A stretch of DNA of 64,000 bases, taken from positions 2,294,001-2,358,000 of the forward strand of contig NZ_CADCWQ010000001.1 of assembly GCF_902806455.1 (NCBI RefSeq), in the 5' to 3' direction. The stretch comes from Virgibacillus doumboii. Its GTDB lineage: Bacteria > Bacillota > Bacilli > Bacillales > Amphibacillaceae. Of this stretch, positions 26,287 through 35,528 are shown piece after piece; the stretch's first letter is position 1; each line of letters opens with the position of its first letter. Both the position numbers and the translations under genes were made by a program. The notes beneath the pieces are model-generated. The model saw only the letters and a program-made list of their open reading frames with translations. It was not told the origin of the DNA and did no database searches.

Positions 26287-28344
26287 ATGGATAATTCATC
26301 ATCAGAAAACAAACAAGCGGGTGCACAAAATCTTAAAAATCAGCAATTGGATAAGTACCGCGTCCAAAACACTGGGCATCCACTGACGACAAATCAAGGG
26401 AAAAAAATAGCAAATAATGAGGACCAATTAAAAGCTGGTGACCGCGGTCCTTCCTTGCGTCAGGACTATGAATTCTTTGAAAAAATGACTCGTTTTGTAA
26501 AGGAAGAGATACCGGAAAGAGTGGTACATGCCAGAGGATATGGAGCCCATGGGGAATTTGAATGCTACGAGTCGATGAAACACGTTACAAAAGCTGGTTT
26601 TTTGCAAGAAGCCGGTAAGAAGACTTCGATTTTTGTCCGTTTTTCTACTGTCCAGGGAAGTAAAGGTTCAAAAGACACGGCAAGGGATATGCGTTGCTGG
26701 GGCACAAAATTTTATACAGAAGAAGGAAATTATGACCTGACAACGATTAATATGCCCGTTAAAATACTTCAGGATTCGATGAAGTTTCCGGATGCGTTAC
26801 ATGCGTACTTCCCCAATCCGCGTACAGGAATGCCTCAAGCAAGTGGCGCACACGACAATTTTTGGGATTATGTTGCCAATAATCCGGAATCGCTTCACCA
26901 GGTGCTGTGGATTATGTCTGACCGGGGCATCCCACGGAGTTACCGAACGATAGAATCATTTTCAATCAATACGTACCTGTTTGTGAATGAACAAGGGAAA
27001 GAAACTTTTGTGAGGTTTGTATGGAAGCCTATGCTTGGTATCCATTCCTTAACACAGGATGAGGCACAGAAGATTGGCGGAATAGACCCTGACTTCCATC
27101 GTCGTGATTTAAGGGAAGCGATTGATCGCGGAGCATATCCTGAATGGGAGTTAGGTGTCCAGTTGATTCCGGTAGAGGATGAATTTAAATACGATTTTGA
27201 TGTTCTCGATTCTTCCAAGTTTTGGCCTGAAGAACTCATCCCAGTTCAGTTTATTGGAAAGATGACCTTGAATCGAAACGTCGACAATGAATTTGCGGAA
27301 TTGGAACAAGTAGCATTTAATCCTGCAAATGTTGTTCCTGGAATTGACTTTTCCAATGACCCCGTCCTGCAGGGAAGATTAATTGCCTATCAAAGTGCAC
27401 AATACCATCGGCTTGGATCTAACTTTCAGGACTTACCAATCAATCAGCCGATCTGCCCGTTTCATAATAATAACCGACGAGGTTCTATGCGATATCGAAT
27501 TGATGTGGATCAGGTAAGCTACCTTAATAATTCGATTGCAGATAATACGCCAAATACAACACCACAGGAAGAAGGCGGCTATGAACATTATCCCAAAAAA
27601 ACGGAAGGACAGGCTGTACGTGCCCGGAGCGAATCGTTCAAGGAGTACTTCGCACAACCAAGGATATTCTGGAACAGCTTATCACCTGTTGAAAAACAGC
27701 ATACCATTCAAGCGTTGAGCTATCAGCTGGGCAGAGTTCAAAATGTATCCGTCCGCCAGCAAAACGTGAATGTGCTGGTTAACGTGGATAGGGAAATGGC
27801 CTGTATCGTCGCTGATAATATTGGTGTTGATCGTCCAAGCGGATCCCATGTACCAGTAGAAACAAGTTATCCTTCGCTTAGCCAGGCCAATTCACCCCGA
27901 AACCCATCTACGCAAAAAGTCGGGGTGGTAATTGGAAATGGATTTAAAGATCAAGAGGTTACAAATGTGCTTAACATGCTAAAACAATCCGGGGTCTTTA
28001 CAGACATCGTGAGCGAGCAGCTTGGTACGGTTACAGGTGAAGAAGGGACAAAAATAGAAGTCGACAAGACTTTTCTTACAACAAGTCCATATCTGCTTGA
28101 CTCGCTCTATGTTGTTGGAGGAAACACGAATAACCCAGCTCTATTCAATCAAAAGGCAATGAGTTATATAACTAATGCGTATAATCACTATAAACCAATT
28201 GGTGTTGCAACAACCGGGCAACCTTTTATTCAGACAACAGAAAAAAATAACTTAGCCGGTGTTGTTTTCGCCGAAAATAATCAAAATTTTGCAGAGCAAT
28301 TTGTCTCTGCCATTGGTCAGCAGCGATTTTGGGATCGAGTATAA
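26287..28344 (+). CDS. katE: large-subunit (clade 2) monofunctional catalase, copy 1
   Basis: A 685-residue haem catalase that disproportionates hydrogen peroxide. Distal His is in VVHARGYGAHGEF, Asn in the HAYFPNPRTGMPQ region, and the haem-ligand Tyr in RLIAYQSAQYHRLG. The length beyond about 500 residues carries the flavodoxin-like C-terminal domain of HPII/KatE enzymes (KVGVVIGNGFKDQEV onward). Size matches B. subtilis KatE (686). A ribosome site (AAGGCTGGGTG) precedes the ATG. A closely similar paralogue lies at 36792. Confidence 0.92.
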   Translation: MDNSSSENKQAGAQNLKNQQLDKYRVQNTGHPLTTNQGKKIANNEDQLKAGDRGPSLRQDYEFFEKMTRFVKEEIPERVVHARGYGAHGEFECYESMKHVTKAGFLQEAGKKTSIFVRFSTVQGSKGSKDTARDMRCWGTKFYTEEGNYDLTTINMPVKILQDSMKFPDALHAYFPNPRTGMPQASGAHDNFWDYVANNPESLHQVLWIMSDRGIPRSYRTIESFSINTYLFVNEQGKETFVRFVWKPMLGIHSLTQDEAQKIGGIDPDFHRRDLREAIDRGAYPEWELGVQLIPVEDEFKYDFDVLDSSKFWPEELIPVQFIGKMTLNRNVDNEFAELEQVAFNPANVVPGIDFSNDPVLQGRLIAYQSAQYHRLGSNFQDLPINQPICPFHNNNRRGSMRYRIDVDQVSYLNNSIADNTPNTTPQEEGGYEHYPKKTEGQAVRARSESFKEYFAQPRIFWNSLSPVEKQHTIQALSYQLGRVQNVSVRQQNVNVLVNVDREMACIVADNIGVDRPSGSHVPVETSYPSLSQANSPRNPSTQKVGVVIGNGFKDQEVTNVLNMLKQSGVFTDIVSEQLGTVTGEEGTKIEVDKTFLTTSPYLLDSLYVVGGNTNNPALFNQKAMSYITNAYNHYKPIGVATTGQPFIQTTEKNNLAGVVFAENNQNFAEQFVSAIGQQRFWDRV

Positions 28345-28352
28345 ATACATGG

Positions 28353-28396
28353 AAGAGGTCGGGAGTGACTGAACTCCCGACCTCTTGTATTATTTT
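28353..28396 (+). terminator. katE terminator
   Basis: AAGAGGTCGGGAGT / ACTCCCGACCTCTT, perfect 14-bp stem with a 6-base loop, followed by GTATTATTTT. Confidence 0.85.
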
Positions 28397-28399
28397 GGA

Positions 28400-28541
28400 G
28401 CGTTAATTGCGTGTTTGGTGCGTGGCTCGCACGTTTGGGAGTGATCCTTGCACGTTTTGAAGCATTGCTCGCACGTTTTAAAGCGTTGCTCGCACGTTTT
28501 TTGGCACCACTCGCATGTTTGAATGCGCTTCACGCACGTGG
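28400..28541. repeat. about seven degenerate 20-22-bp tandem repeats
   Basis: Consecutive units resemble GCGTTGCTCGCACGTTTTAA (starts near 28400, 28420, 28441, 28462, 28483, 28503, 28525). The core CTCGCACGTTT is the best conserved part. Period is two helical turns. No frame is maintained through it. Confidence 0.8.
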
Positions 28542-28578
28542 TATTTATTTCTATAAGCCCATTCATTTTAAATACTAA

Positions 28579-28854
28579 TTATAGTATCACATTAGCCAGT
28601 GTAATGGATGCAACACCTAGCCCGACAAAGAACGCTGCGGCAGCACCACATCCTTGCCTCTCTCTCATGTCTTCCGCATACTCTTTTGCACAGTGCCTGC
28701 AAAGTGTAAGTCCCATCGCTTTTGTCTCTTCTTCCTTCACCCTTTTCGCCTGTTTCTTTCCTTTCATAATACTGGAACTGGTAGGACAATCATCATCAAA
28801 ATAATGATAATATTTCCCGGATTTTGTAACAAAAACTTCGTCACCTTGATGCAT
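28579..28854 (-). CDS. small Cys-containing protein with C-terminal hydrophobic helix
   Basis: A 91-residue protein with an N-terminal beta-rich part (HQGDEVFVTKSGKYYHYFDDD). It has Cys residues in DDDCPTS and LCRHCAKEY that could bind a metal, and ends in a hydrophobic segment (AAAAFFVGLGVASITLANVIL, partly cited). AGGTGATT precedes ATG 28854; the GTG at 28863 overlaps that site. Not recognised; possibly a tail-anchored zinc-ribbon protein. Confidence 0.6.
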   Translation of the reverse strand: MHQGDEVFVTKSGKYYHYFDDDCPTSSSIMKGKKQAKRVKEEETKAMGLTLCRHCAKEYAEDMRERQGCGAAAAFFVGLGVASITLANVIL

Positions 28855-28938
28855 TATAATCACCTGCTTTCAGTTTTTTATTTTTGTTATTCACCAGTCT
28901 CCGCAAAACGTTTATAAAATAATGATAATTAAACTGAA

Positions 28939-30141
28939 CTACATTCCTGTAAAATTAATAATATATCCTCCAACAACACCTAAAATAACGATTAGCCATG
29001 CTGGAATTTTCCAGATATTCAGCAAGGCAAATAATATAACACCTAAAGCAAAATCAGAACCGTCAAAGATAGAACTCTTTACAACGGGATCATAGAACGC
29101 GGCTAATAAGATACCTACAACGCTCGCATTAACACCCATAAGAATTCCCTGGAAAGAAGCACGTTTACGCAATTCATTTAAAAACGGCAGGGCTGCTACA
29201 ATGAGTAAAAATGACGGTAAAAATATACCAATCGTTGCAACTACTGCCCCTCCGATACCTTCCATCATCGTTCCTAAGTAACTGGAAAACGTAAACAAAG
29301 GTCCCGGTACAGCCTGTGCCATGCCATATCCAGCCAGAAATTCGTCTGGTGACAACCAACCTTGTGGTACAACTTCCCGCTCAATCATTGGTAAAACAAC
29401 ATGACCGCCGCCAAAGACTAACGAACCTACCCTGAAAAAGATATCGAATATACTAACAAGTGAATTATTGGTAAGCCTTGTTATGATAGGCAGAGCGATT
29501 AGCGAAACTACCAGAATACTTAATGAAATAATTCCTGTTTTCTTTGAAATAGATACTGAAAAAGGCTTTACATTGGATTCAGCTTTATTTTTAAATAGTT
29601 TCAGTCCTAATAGCCCTGCTCCTAAAATGATGAGAATCTGCATCCATGCGGAAGGATAAAGTAACATAATAAATGCGGCTGCAACCGCTATCCCAAGACG
29701 AGTTTTGTCGGGAGTTAATTTTCTTCCTAATCCAATAAGAGCATGCAAGACTACTGCTGCAGCTACAACTTTTAAGCTATGAATAAATGCTGCATCTTCT
29801 AAGGAAAACGTCTGATAAGCAAGCGCGAACAAAATCAGGACAATAACCGATGGAAGGGTAAAACCTATCCAGGAAACGATACCGCCTAAAAGTCCTCCGC
29901 GCAACATACCTATTGAAATTCCCACCTGGCTGCTTGCGGGTCCCGGTAAGAATTGGCAAAGCGCAATAATATCTGCATAGGTTTTGTCATCCAACCACTT
30001 CCTGCGATCAATATACTCATCCTTAAAGTAAGCCAAATGAGCAACAGGACCGCCAAACGATGTTAACCCCAACTTTGTGGATGCAAATAAAATCTCCAAC
30101 AGAATCTTAAAACTGCTTTTATTGTTATTTTGTTTATCCAT
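28939..30141 (-). CDS. chrA: chromate efflux transporter
   Basis: A 400-residue CHR-family membrane transporter with two homologous halves. The first has LGLTSFGGPVAHLAYF and FLPGPASSQVGISIG; the second has VGSLVFGGGHVVLPMIE and GYGMAQAVPGPLFTFSSYLG. Family members export chromate, though several act on other anions. It has about 10-12 helices in the cytoplasmic membrane. It is cotranscribed with the PadR gene 16 bases upstream, which probably represses it. Confidence 0.9.
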   Translation of the reverse strand: MDKQNNNKSSFKILLEILFASTKLGLTSFGGPVAHLAYFKDEYIDRRKWLDDKTYADIIALCQFLPGPASSQVGISIGMLRGGLLGGIVSWIGFTLPSVIVLILFALAYQTFSLEDAAFIHSLKVVAAAVVLHALIGLGRKLTPDKTRLGIAVAAAFIMLLYPSAWMQILIILGAGLLGLKLFKNKAESNVKPFSVSISKKTGIISLSILVVSLIALPIITRLTNNSLVSIFDIFFRVGSLVFGGGHVVLPMIEREVVPQGWLSPDEFLAGYGMAQAVPGPLFTFSSYLGTMMEGIGGAVVATIGIFLPSFLLIVAALPFLNELRKRASFQGILMGVNASVVGILLAAFYDPVVKSSIFDGSDFALGVILFALLNIWKIPAWLIVILGVVGGYIINFTGM

Positions 30142-30157
30142 ACTGCACCTGCCTTAA

Positions 30158-30463
30158 TTATTTTATTTCTTTAAAGAGTTCATAAGCTTTCGAACGCGCT
30201 TCATTAAGCACGGTCTCCCCCTTATCTGTGATCCGATAATATTTTCTTATCTTTCCATTGACATTAACATCTTCTTTATCCAATAACTCATCTACTTCCA
30301 TATTGTGAAGAATTGGATACAAGGTTCCCGCACTTATTTCATAACCGTGTTCCCGCAGTTCCTCCAACATCCAGGAACCATAAATAGCTTCCTCCTTTGC
30401 GTGATGTAAAATATGAATTTGAATGAAACCCAGGAACAATTTACGCAGTACTTTATTATCCAT
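30158..30463 (-). CDS. PadR family transcriptional regulator
   Basis: A 101-residue winged-helix regulator. It has HHAKEEAIYGSWMLEELREHG, then GTLYPILHNMEVDELLDKED (recognition helix and wing) and IRKYYRITDKGETVL. The short dimerisation helix at the end defines a minimal PadR (subfamily 2). The start is moved to ATG 30463, behind AAAGGATTG. It precedes chrA in one transcript. A perfect dyad TATCGA-TTT-TCGATA lies 34 bases upstream. Confidence 0.88.
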   Translation of the reverse strand: MDNKVLRKLFLGFIQIHILHHAKEEAIYGSWMLEELREHGYEISAGTLYPILHNMEVDELLDKEDVNVNGKIRKYYRITDKGETVLNEARSKAYELFKEIK

Positions 30464-30496
30464 AAAAAAACAATCCTTTCTAAAAGCGAAAGCCAA

Positions 30497-30511
30497 TATC
30501 GATTTTCGATA
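30497..30511. promoter_or_regulatory. candidate PadR operator
   Basis: Perfect inverted repeat TATCGA-TTT-TCGATA in the promoter of the padR-chrA operon. Confidence 0.5.
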
Positions 30512-30593
30512 ATAATTATATATACCATTTATTTTAAGTGCAACTATTATGATTTACCTTTTTCAATCTAACATTACGCAACAATTCAGCTCG

Positions 30594-30636
30594 TAAAAAA
30601 ACACGGGCGCAAACCACTCTTGCGGATTTACGCCCG
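30594..30636 (-). terminator. terminator of the TRIC-channel gene
   Basis: CGGGCGCAAA (30604) against TTTACGCCCG (30627-30636), one mismatch. On the minus strand it is followed by GTG and T7. Confidence 0.75.
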
Positions 30637-30674
30637 ATTGACTTATGTCGAAGATAAAATAAGAAAACGTATCA

Positions 30675-31274
30675 TTATGATATGGAATGCTGGGGTAATC
30701 TCCATTTGTAATGCACCGATAACATCCTTAATGTTACAATCGCGACAAACAGAGCACCTGTTGACCAAGGTCCCTGGATGAGGCCGAGGCCAATCATTAA
30801 ACCGCCAAATGTCGCCCAAAGCGCATAAATCTCTTCACGAAAGATCATCGGTTTTCTCCCTGCAAAAACATCGCGGATCATGCCTCCGCCCGACCCTGTC
30901 AATGTAGCTGCAACCAGTACAGCACTTAATGGTGCATCGACTCCAACGGCGCTCAAAGCCCCCTGTATCGCAAATGAAGCCAATCCAAGCGCATCAAAGA
31001 AAATTCCCCATTTATCCCAATATTGAAGCCACTGAGTCGGTAGTATAAATACAATGATATTCGTCAGGAAGACGGCGATGAATAAATCACCCTGCGTCCA
31101 GATGTTTTCAATCGGTATGCCAATTAACAAATTACGAATCGTACTGCCCCCGAACGCCGTCGTGAATCCCAATACCTGAACACCTAGTATGTCATAATCC
31201 TCTTTCATTGCAATAATGGCACCACTAATGGCAAAGGCAAGGGTACCTATAATATTAAGAACTTCCCACGTCAT
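30675..31274 (-). CDS. trimeric intracellular cation (TRIC/UPF0126) channel family protein
   Basis: A 199-residue membrane protein with seven helices formed from two UPF0126 repeats. Each has a conserved GG kink: FTTAFGGSTIRNLLIG in the first, TLTGSGGGMIRDVFAGRKP in the second. Prokaryotic TRIC proteins form K+/Na+-permeable channels. The start is moved to ATG 31274, behind AAGGGAAGAG, removing 16 residues of upstream frame. Monocistronic with its own terminator. Confidence 0.85.
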   Translation of the reverse strand: MTWEVLNIIGTLAFAISGAIIAMKEDYDILGVQVLGFTTAFGGSTIRNLLIGIPIENIWTQGDLFIAVFLTNIIVFILPTQWLQYWDKWGIFFDALGLASFAIQGALSAVGVDAPLSAVLVAATLTGSGGGMIRDVFAGRKPMIFREEIYALWATFGGLMIGLGLIQGPWSTGALFVAIVTLRMLSVHYKWRLPQHSIS

Positions 31275-31407
31275 TGTTTCTCTTCCCTTTTCGATTGATA
31301 TTGTTATTCTATAACGATTCATTCATTTTTCCAACCATTGCAGGTTACACTTTTATTTTCCGGTTAACATGGAAAAATAAGAGGAAATTTAAATCAGAGG
31401 TGATCAT

Positions 31408-32559
31408 ATGGATCAGGAACAAGCCAAATCATTTTTAAAAGACATCATTAAAATTAAAAGTGTCAATCCTTCAGGAAATGAAACAGAGGTTGCTAATAAA
31501 ATAAAAACCCTTTTCGATGAACATGGTATTGAGACCGAACTTGTGGAATACGATGACAATCGGGCCAATTTAATTGCTCATTTAAAAGGCGAAGAAGACG
31601 GACCCGTTCTTGGACTAACAGGTCACATGGATGTTGTTCCCACCGGGGAAAACGAATGGGAGCATGACCCTTTTGGAGCCGAAGAAGAGGACGGAAAAAT
31701 TTATGGCCGTGGGACGTGTGACATGAAAAGTGGTCTTGTAGCATGTGCGATAGCTATGATTTCACTTAAAGAAGAAGGGTTTCCGAAAAAAGGCGAGATT
31801 ACACTTCTAGCAACAGTTGGTGAAGAGGCAGGTGCTGTTGGCGCCCGTCAGCTGACGGAAAAGGGGTACGCCAATCGGTTAGATGCCCTGATTGTCGCAG
31901 AACCAACACAAAACCACATCAAGATTGCACACAAAGGAGCATTATGGCCACAAATTATCACGTACGGTAAAACGGCTCATGGCTCAATGCCGGATAAAGG
32001 TGTGAATGCCATTGTCCATATGAATGAAATTATTCATAAGATGTTAGATGAAGAATTTGAATTAAAATACGAGGAAGACGATCTGCTGGGTGGAGCTACG
32101 TACAGCATTGACGTCATCAAAGGCGGATCCAACACAAACGTTGTACCTGACCAATGTTTTACAAATATCGATATACGGACCGTTCCTTCTCAGAATCACC
32201 AACAAATTACCAAGCAAATTGAACAAGTTATAAAATCTGCAAAAGAAAAATACCCTGATCTTAAAGCAGACATCCGTATATTAAATGACCAAACCCCTGT
32301 GAAGACCTCCAGTGAGGATCCCTTTGTTGAATTAGTGCAAGACACTGCCAAATCTTTAGGCGCTCCGACCAAACTGGGAGGAATAACCGGCTACACAGAC
32401 AGTTCACAATTCACACATGCAGATAAGCAGTTTCCGGTCATAGTGCTGGGACCTGGAGATACATCGGTTGCCCATCAGCCGGATGAGTATGTTGAAGTTG
32501 ACGAATACATGAATAGTATTAATCTCTATAAGAAAATTGCAAAGAAATTTTTGGCATAA
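31408..32559 (+). CDS. M20 family metallopeptidase (ArgE/DapE type)
   Basis: A 383-residue di-zinc hydrolase. Metal and catalytic residues are visible: H73 and D75 in TGHMDVVP, D106 in GRGTCDMKSG, the general base E140/E141 in GEEAGAVGA, and the C-terminal His in VAHQPDEYV. The inserted dimerisation domain begins near KGALWPQII. Substrate could be succinyl-diaminopimelate, acetylornithine or another N-acyl amino acid; context (lone gene) does not decide. AGAGGTGAT precedes the ATG. Confidence 0.88.
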   Translation: MDQEQAKSFLKDIIKIKSVNPSGNETEVANKIKTLFDEHGIETELVEYDDNRANLIAHLKGEEDGPVLGLTGHMDVVPTGENEWEHDPFGAEEEDGKIYGRGTCDMKSGLVACAIAMISLKEEGFPKKGEITLLATVGEEAGAVGARQLTEKGYANRLDALIVAEPTQNHIKIAHKGALWPQIITYGKTAHGSMPDKGVNAIVHMNEIIHKMLDEEFELKYEEDDLLGGATYSIDVIKGGSNTNVVPDQCFTNIDIRTVPSQNHQQITKQIEQVIKSAKEKYPDLKADIRILNDQTPVKTSSEDPFVELVQDTAKSLGAPTKLGGITGYTDSSQFTHADKQFPVIVLGPGDTSVAHQPDEYVEVDEYMNSINLYKKIAKKFLA

Positions 32560-32613
32560 TTTCCGTTAGAAAAATGGCTATAGAGAGTTTCTATTTCTTT
32601 AGCAACCTCCATG

Positions 32614-32650
32614 ATAACGGCTCTTTATCGAGAGTCGTTATTTTTACTTT
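32614..32650 (+). terminator. terminator of the M20 peptidase gene
   Basis: ATAACGGCTCT / AGAGTCGTTAT stem, one mismatch, followed by TTTTTACTTTTT. Confidence 0.8.
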
Positions 32651-32796
32651 TTAATCGGATTCTAAAAAAATTAAGATGTACAAGAAGAAATATGGTAAGT
32701 ATGGTTTATAATGACGACATTTTTGATATGTTACAATTTACCATAATTGTTTTTTGAATTTTTCATTGATGTGATGAAAGTGGTGACATCAGAAGA

Positions 32797-32991
32797 ATGA
32801 AGGACATTTCATGGTCATATCACGAGCAAAATGTCCTTCATCAAGGTTATGAAAGACATTTCACGGTTGAATCACATGCAAAATGTTCTTCATCAACGCT
32901 ATGAAGGACATTTTACGGTCGTTTCACATGCAAAATGTCCTTCATTAAGGCTATGAAAGACATTTTGCGGTCGTACCACATATATATTATT
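32797..32991. repeat. tandem array of 52-bp palindromic units
   Basis: Units start at 32797, 32849, 32901 and 32953 (the last is incomplete). Each opens with ATGAAGGACATTTY and ends with its reverse complement AAATGTCCTTCAT, so every unit can fold into a hairpin. Period and core match the array at 10621 and the hairpin at 11671. Confidence 0.88.
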
Positions 32992-33007
32992 GAGTTGTTC
33001 AATTTTC

Positions 33008-33934
33008 TTAATTTATTTTCTTATTGTTTTCGTCTCTTATAATAATTTCATATGGAATTTCTTTAATAGATAGCTCTTCTATTTTCAACTCAATTATTTT
33101 ATCTACATAATTTTCAATTTCCTTAACCTTTTCATCTGAATTATCGAACCAACTATCATTTATTTTTGTTTTTATTATAATCTGTAATGGCTCAGGATGG
33201 AATGAGGAAGCAAACCCTCTATATTCGTTAAATTTCTTACTTGTTTCCTCTCTTATTGCAGTAAATATGGGTTGCCATTCCTGATCTCTTATCTCGCTTT
33301 CGGTTTTCTTCTTTAATTTAACTGTAAAATTCATATTTGTCTTTGATAAAATGGCATTAGAAATGCGTTTTTCAAGTTTAGCATTCCCTGCAAAATCTTT
33401 ATCTGTTCCTTCAATTATAATTTTTTTCTTCGGTTTAACCGATATGGAATAGGAAGGGTTATATCCTTTATCCTTTACTATATCTGAAACTACTTTTGAA
33501 ACCTTATGTATTGATTCCCTTAACTTTTTATCCTCTTTACTTCGGGTAATGTTACTATCCAAAACATTAAAGTTTATATCAAAATTATTAAATCCTAACC
33601 CTTTTGCAGTTTTATCTATTATACTTTCAATCTGACTTTTATTGGCGTCTAAAAAATCATCATCATTAACTTGTGCGGTTAAAATACGATCTTCAATAGA
33701 GTAACTTAATACTACCTCATCATATCCTTTATCCTTAAATTCTTTTGAACTTCTTGTAAATAACTTTTCTATTTTCTCTTTTTCTTTTTTAGTTTCTGCC
33801 ATACTTTTTAATAATTCATTCTCTATTTGTTCATCAGATTTAGCATTTGCCGGTTCATCTGAGCTTATTGCAAATACAAAAGTTGAACCCAAAATGATTA
33901 TTAATAAAACAATGCCAATAATAATTTTTTTCAT
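33008..33934 (-). CDS. secreted or membrane-anchored protein of unknown function
   Basis: A 308-residue protein with an N-terminal signal/anchor (KKIIIGIVLLIIILGSTFVFA) and no lipobox. The extracytoplasmic part is Lys/Glu-rich and appears to contain repeated alpha-beta modules, such as YNPSYSISVKPKKKIIIEGTD and LGFNNFDINFNVLD. The pattern is reminiscent of DUF4030-type Bacillus proteins, but I am not sure of the family. The start is ATG 33934 behind a GGGGGGGTGG site. It ends close to the repeat array. Confidence 0.6.
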   Translation of the reverse strand: MKKIIIGIVLLIIILGSTFVFAISSDEPANAKSDEQIENELLKSMAETKKEKEKIEKLFTRSSKEFKDKGYDEVVLSYSIEDRILTAQVNDDDFLDANKSQIESIIDKTAKGLGFNNFDINFNVLDSNITRSKEDKKLRESIHKVSKVVSDIVKDKGYNPSYSISVKPKKKIIIEGTDKDFAGNAKLEKRISNAILSKTNMNFTVKLKKKTESEIRDQEWQPIFTAIREETSKKFNEYRGFASSFHPEPLQIIIKTKINDSWFDNSDEKVKEIENYVDKIIELKIEELSIKEIPYEIIIRDENNKKIN

Positions 33935-34068
33935 AATAACCACCCCCCCTTTATAAGAGGTGTATGTCCGCTTTTTTCACCTTATTCCTTAATCGAAAGG
34001 CACTTCTTCTTTTGCTTCATAAACACCTGTTAAAACACATTGCATTAATCATTGTAACGTGCACGAAT

Positions 34069-34143
34069 AGTCGAATGTTGACGAGCTCTCTTACATACAT
34101 ATCATGCAGTGAGGTTTAAAACAGTTAAAGGGTAGGTGATTAG
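34069..34143 (+). promoter_or_regulatory. degenerate copy of the catalase-2 leader
   Basis: Aligns over about 70 bases with 36722-36791. Shared blocks are GAATGT-ACGAGC-CTCT, ACATACA, and TAGGTGATTA (the ribosome site). The start codon at the equivalent place is lost. Confidence 0.5.
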
Positions 34144-34166
34144 ACTCTGGTGCACGTTTGTAGATT

Positions 34167-34328
34167 ATGCGTAAATCAGGTATTGATAAGAAGAACCTGG
34201 ATGATAGGCTAGGCTGGGCCCATATTGCAGTTTCGCTTGGAAGTAAAGAGTCAGTTGATCAAATGACAAGCCGATTTAAAAATGATGGTTATCGCCATAT
34301 AAATGGTCCCCGCACCACTCAACATTAA
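34167..34328 (+). pseudogene. VOC/glyoxalase fragment
   Basis: A 53-codon frame reads GIDKKNLDDRLGWAHIAVSL, then GSKESVDQMTSRFKNDGY and INGPRTT. This is the central beta-alpha-beta module of a VOC protein (HIAFSVGSKExVDxLTxRLxxDGYxxxSGPRTT). Both the N-terminal metal strand and the C-terminal YFxDPxGN strand are absent. Confidence 0.65.
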
Positions 34329-34421
34329 TTAACACACTCCATGATTATAGTTTTCTAGTTCCTGTTCACCTAAAGCATAGGCTTTTAACTAAAGTTTACA
34401 ATCATATCTTTTAAATGCATA

Positions 34422-35528
34422 TTATTGTAATTTCCCCCTACATTCTATCAAAATTTCTTCAAGAACCTTACCTTCCGAGATTAAGTAGGCTTGTTCATGC
34501 AAATTGGAAACCGGGCAGATATGATTCGGAATAATCCGTACTTTATCCCCTATATTTACCTGTCTATTAAACTCTTCATTATAAATAATCGCATGTTCGT
34601 CAAATACGCCATGAATGGACACATTTTCAAATTCTTTAATTTTACCAAGCCCTTCAGTTGCCGTAATGCCTTTAGACCGGGTTTGAGCAGTTATCCCTTT
34701 CGCTCCTACATCTGTAATGACACGCTCATTTGTTGGTTTGCTGATAATTGTTGTCAGTACAGTTGCTGCACAATTTTCGTATGAACCGATTACATTTGAT
34801 TGAGAGGCATCCATTAAAATGTAGGTGCCTGGTCTTATTTCTGTAACTCCTTTTGGGATTTCGAAATTTAACATGAATGGCGGAGTGGACCCGATACTAA
34901 CCACCTCTGGCTTAAGACCCATTTCAATTGCTATTTCTGCAAAACGCAATGTCCTGTTTACACTGGCATTGTATAATTCCCGGCATTCGTCAACACTCGC
35001 TGCTATGTAAGTATGACCGTCATGAGAAAAAACTCCTTTAAAATGAAGGTTATGACTATTCTTAACCGCTTCCAATAATGCACGGAAATCATTCTCCTCA
35101 ATTATGCCTGATCGTTTTTCACCAACCTCAATCTCCACTAAAACCTTTGCTTCTTTGGCAGATCCCTGGAAAACTTTATCGATTTCATTCACCTGATAAA
35201 CACTATCAATTCCAAACGAAACATCAATTGTCTCTGATAATTTTCTGATTCTCCGGATTTTTGTTTCCCCGACAATTTCATTTGCAATAAATATATTTTT
35301 CAATCCATTCATTGCCATAACCTCAGCTTCGCCTGCTTTGGCAACCGTAATTCCAGCAGCACCTGCTTCTTCTTGTAACTTCGCAAGTTCAGGCATTTTA
35401 TGCGTTTTCGTATGAGGACGTAAATTTACTTCGTTCGCATCAGCATATTCCTGCATGGATTGAATGTTTTTATCAAGGATCTCCTTTTCAATTAAAAGTG
35501 CCGGAGTATCAATTTCTAAATAATTCAT
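34422..35528 (-). CDS. PLP-dependent D-threonine aldolase / D-serine dehydratase-like protein
   Basis: A 368-residue fold-type III PLP enzyme. The Schiff-base lysine is in RPHTKTHK (about residue 41), and the C-terminal metal-ligand motif is PNHICPVSNL. Together these define the D-TA/DSD group, which cleaves D-beta-hydroxy amino acids to glycine plus aldehyde or deaminates D-serine. The start is moved to ATG 35528 behind GGGAGG; the longer frame has 34 residues of no similarity. No transporter or racemase partner is adjacent. Confidence 0.85.
   Translation of the reverse strand: MNYLEIDTPALLIEKEILDKNIQSMQEYADANEVNLRPHTKTHKMPELAKLQEEAGAAGITVAKAGEAEVMAMNGLKNIFIANEIVGETKIRRIRKLSETIDVSFGIDSVYQVNEIDKVFQGSAKEAKVLVEIEVGEKRSGIIEENDFRALLEAVKNSHNLHFKGVFSHDGHTYIAASVDECRELYNASVNRTLRFAEIAIEMGLKPEVVSIGSTPPFMLNFEIPKGVTEIRPGTYILMDASQSNVIGSYENCAATVLTTIISKPTNERVITDVGAKGITAQTRSKGITATEGLGKIKEFENVSIHGVFDEHAIIYNEEFNRQVNIGDKVRIIPNHICPVSNLHEQAYLISEGKVLEEILIECRGKLQ

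Noticed and set aside
28400..28541. Possible CRISPR or coding tandem repeat
   Set aside because: Unit length varies between 20 and 22 bp, there are no spacers, and no frame stays open through it.
33008..33934. Firm assignment to DUF4030
   Set aside because: Only a general resemblance (signal peptide, Lys-rich repeated alpha-beta modules) could be seen, so it is left as unknown.
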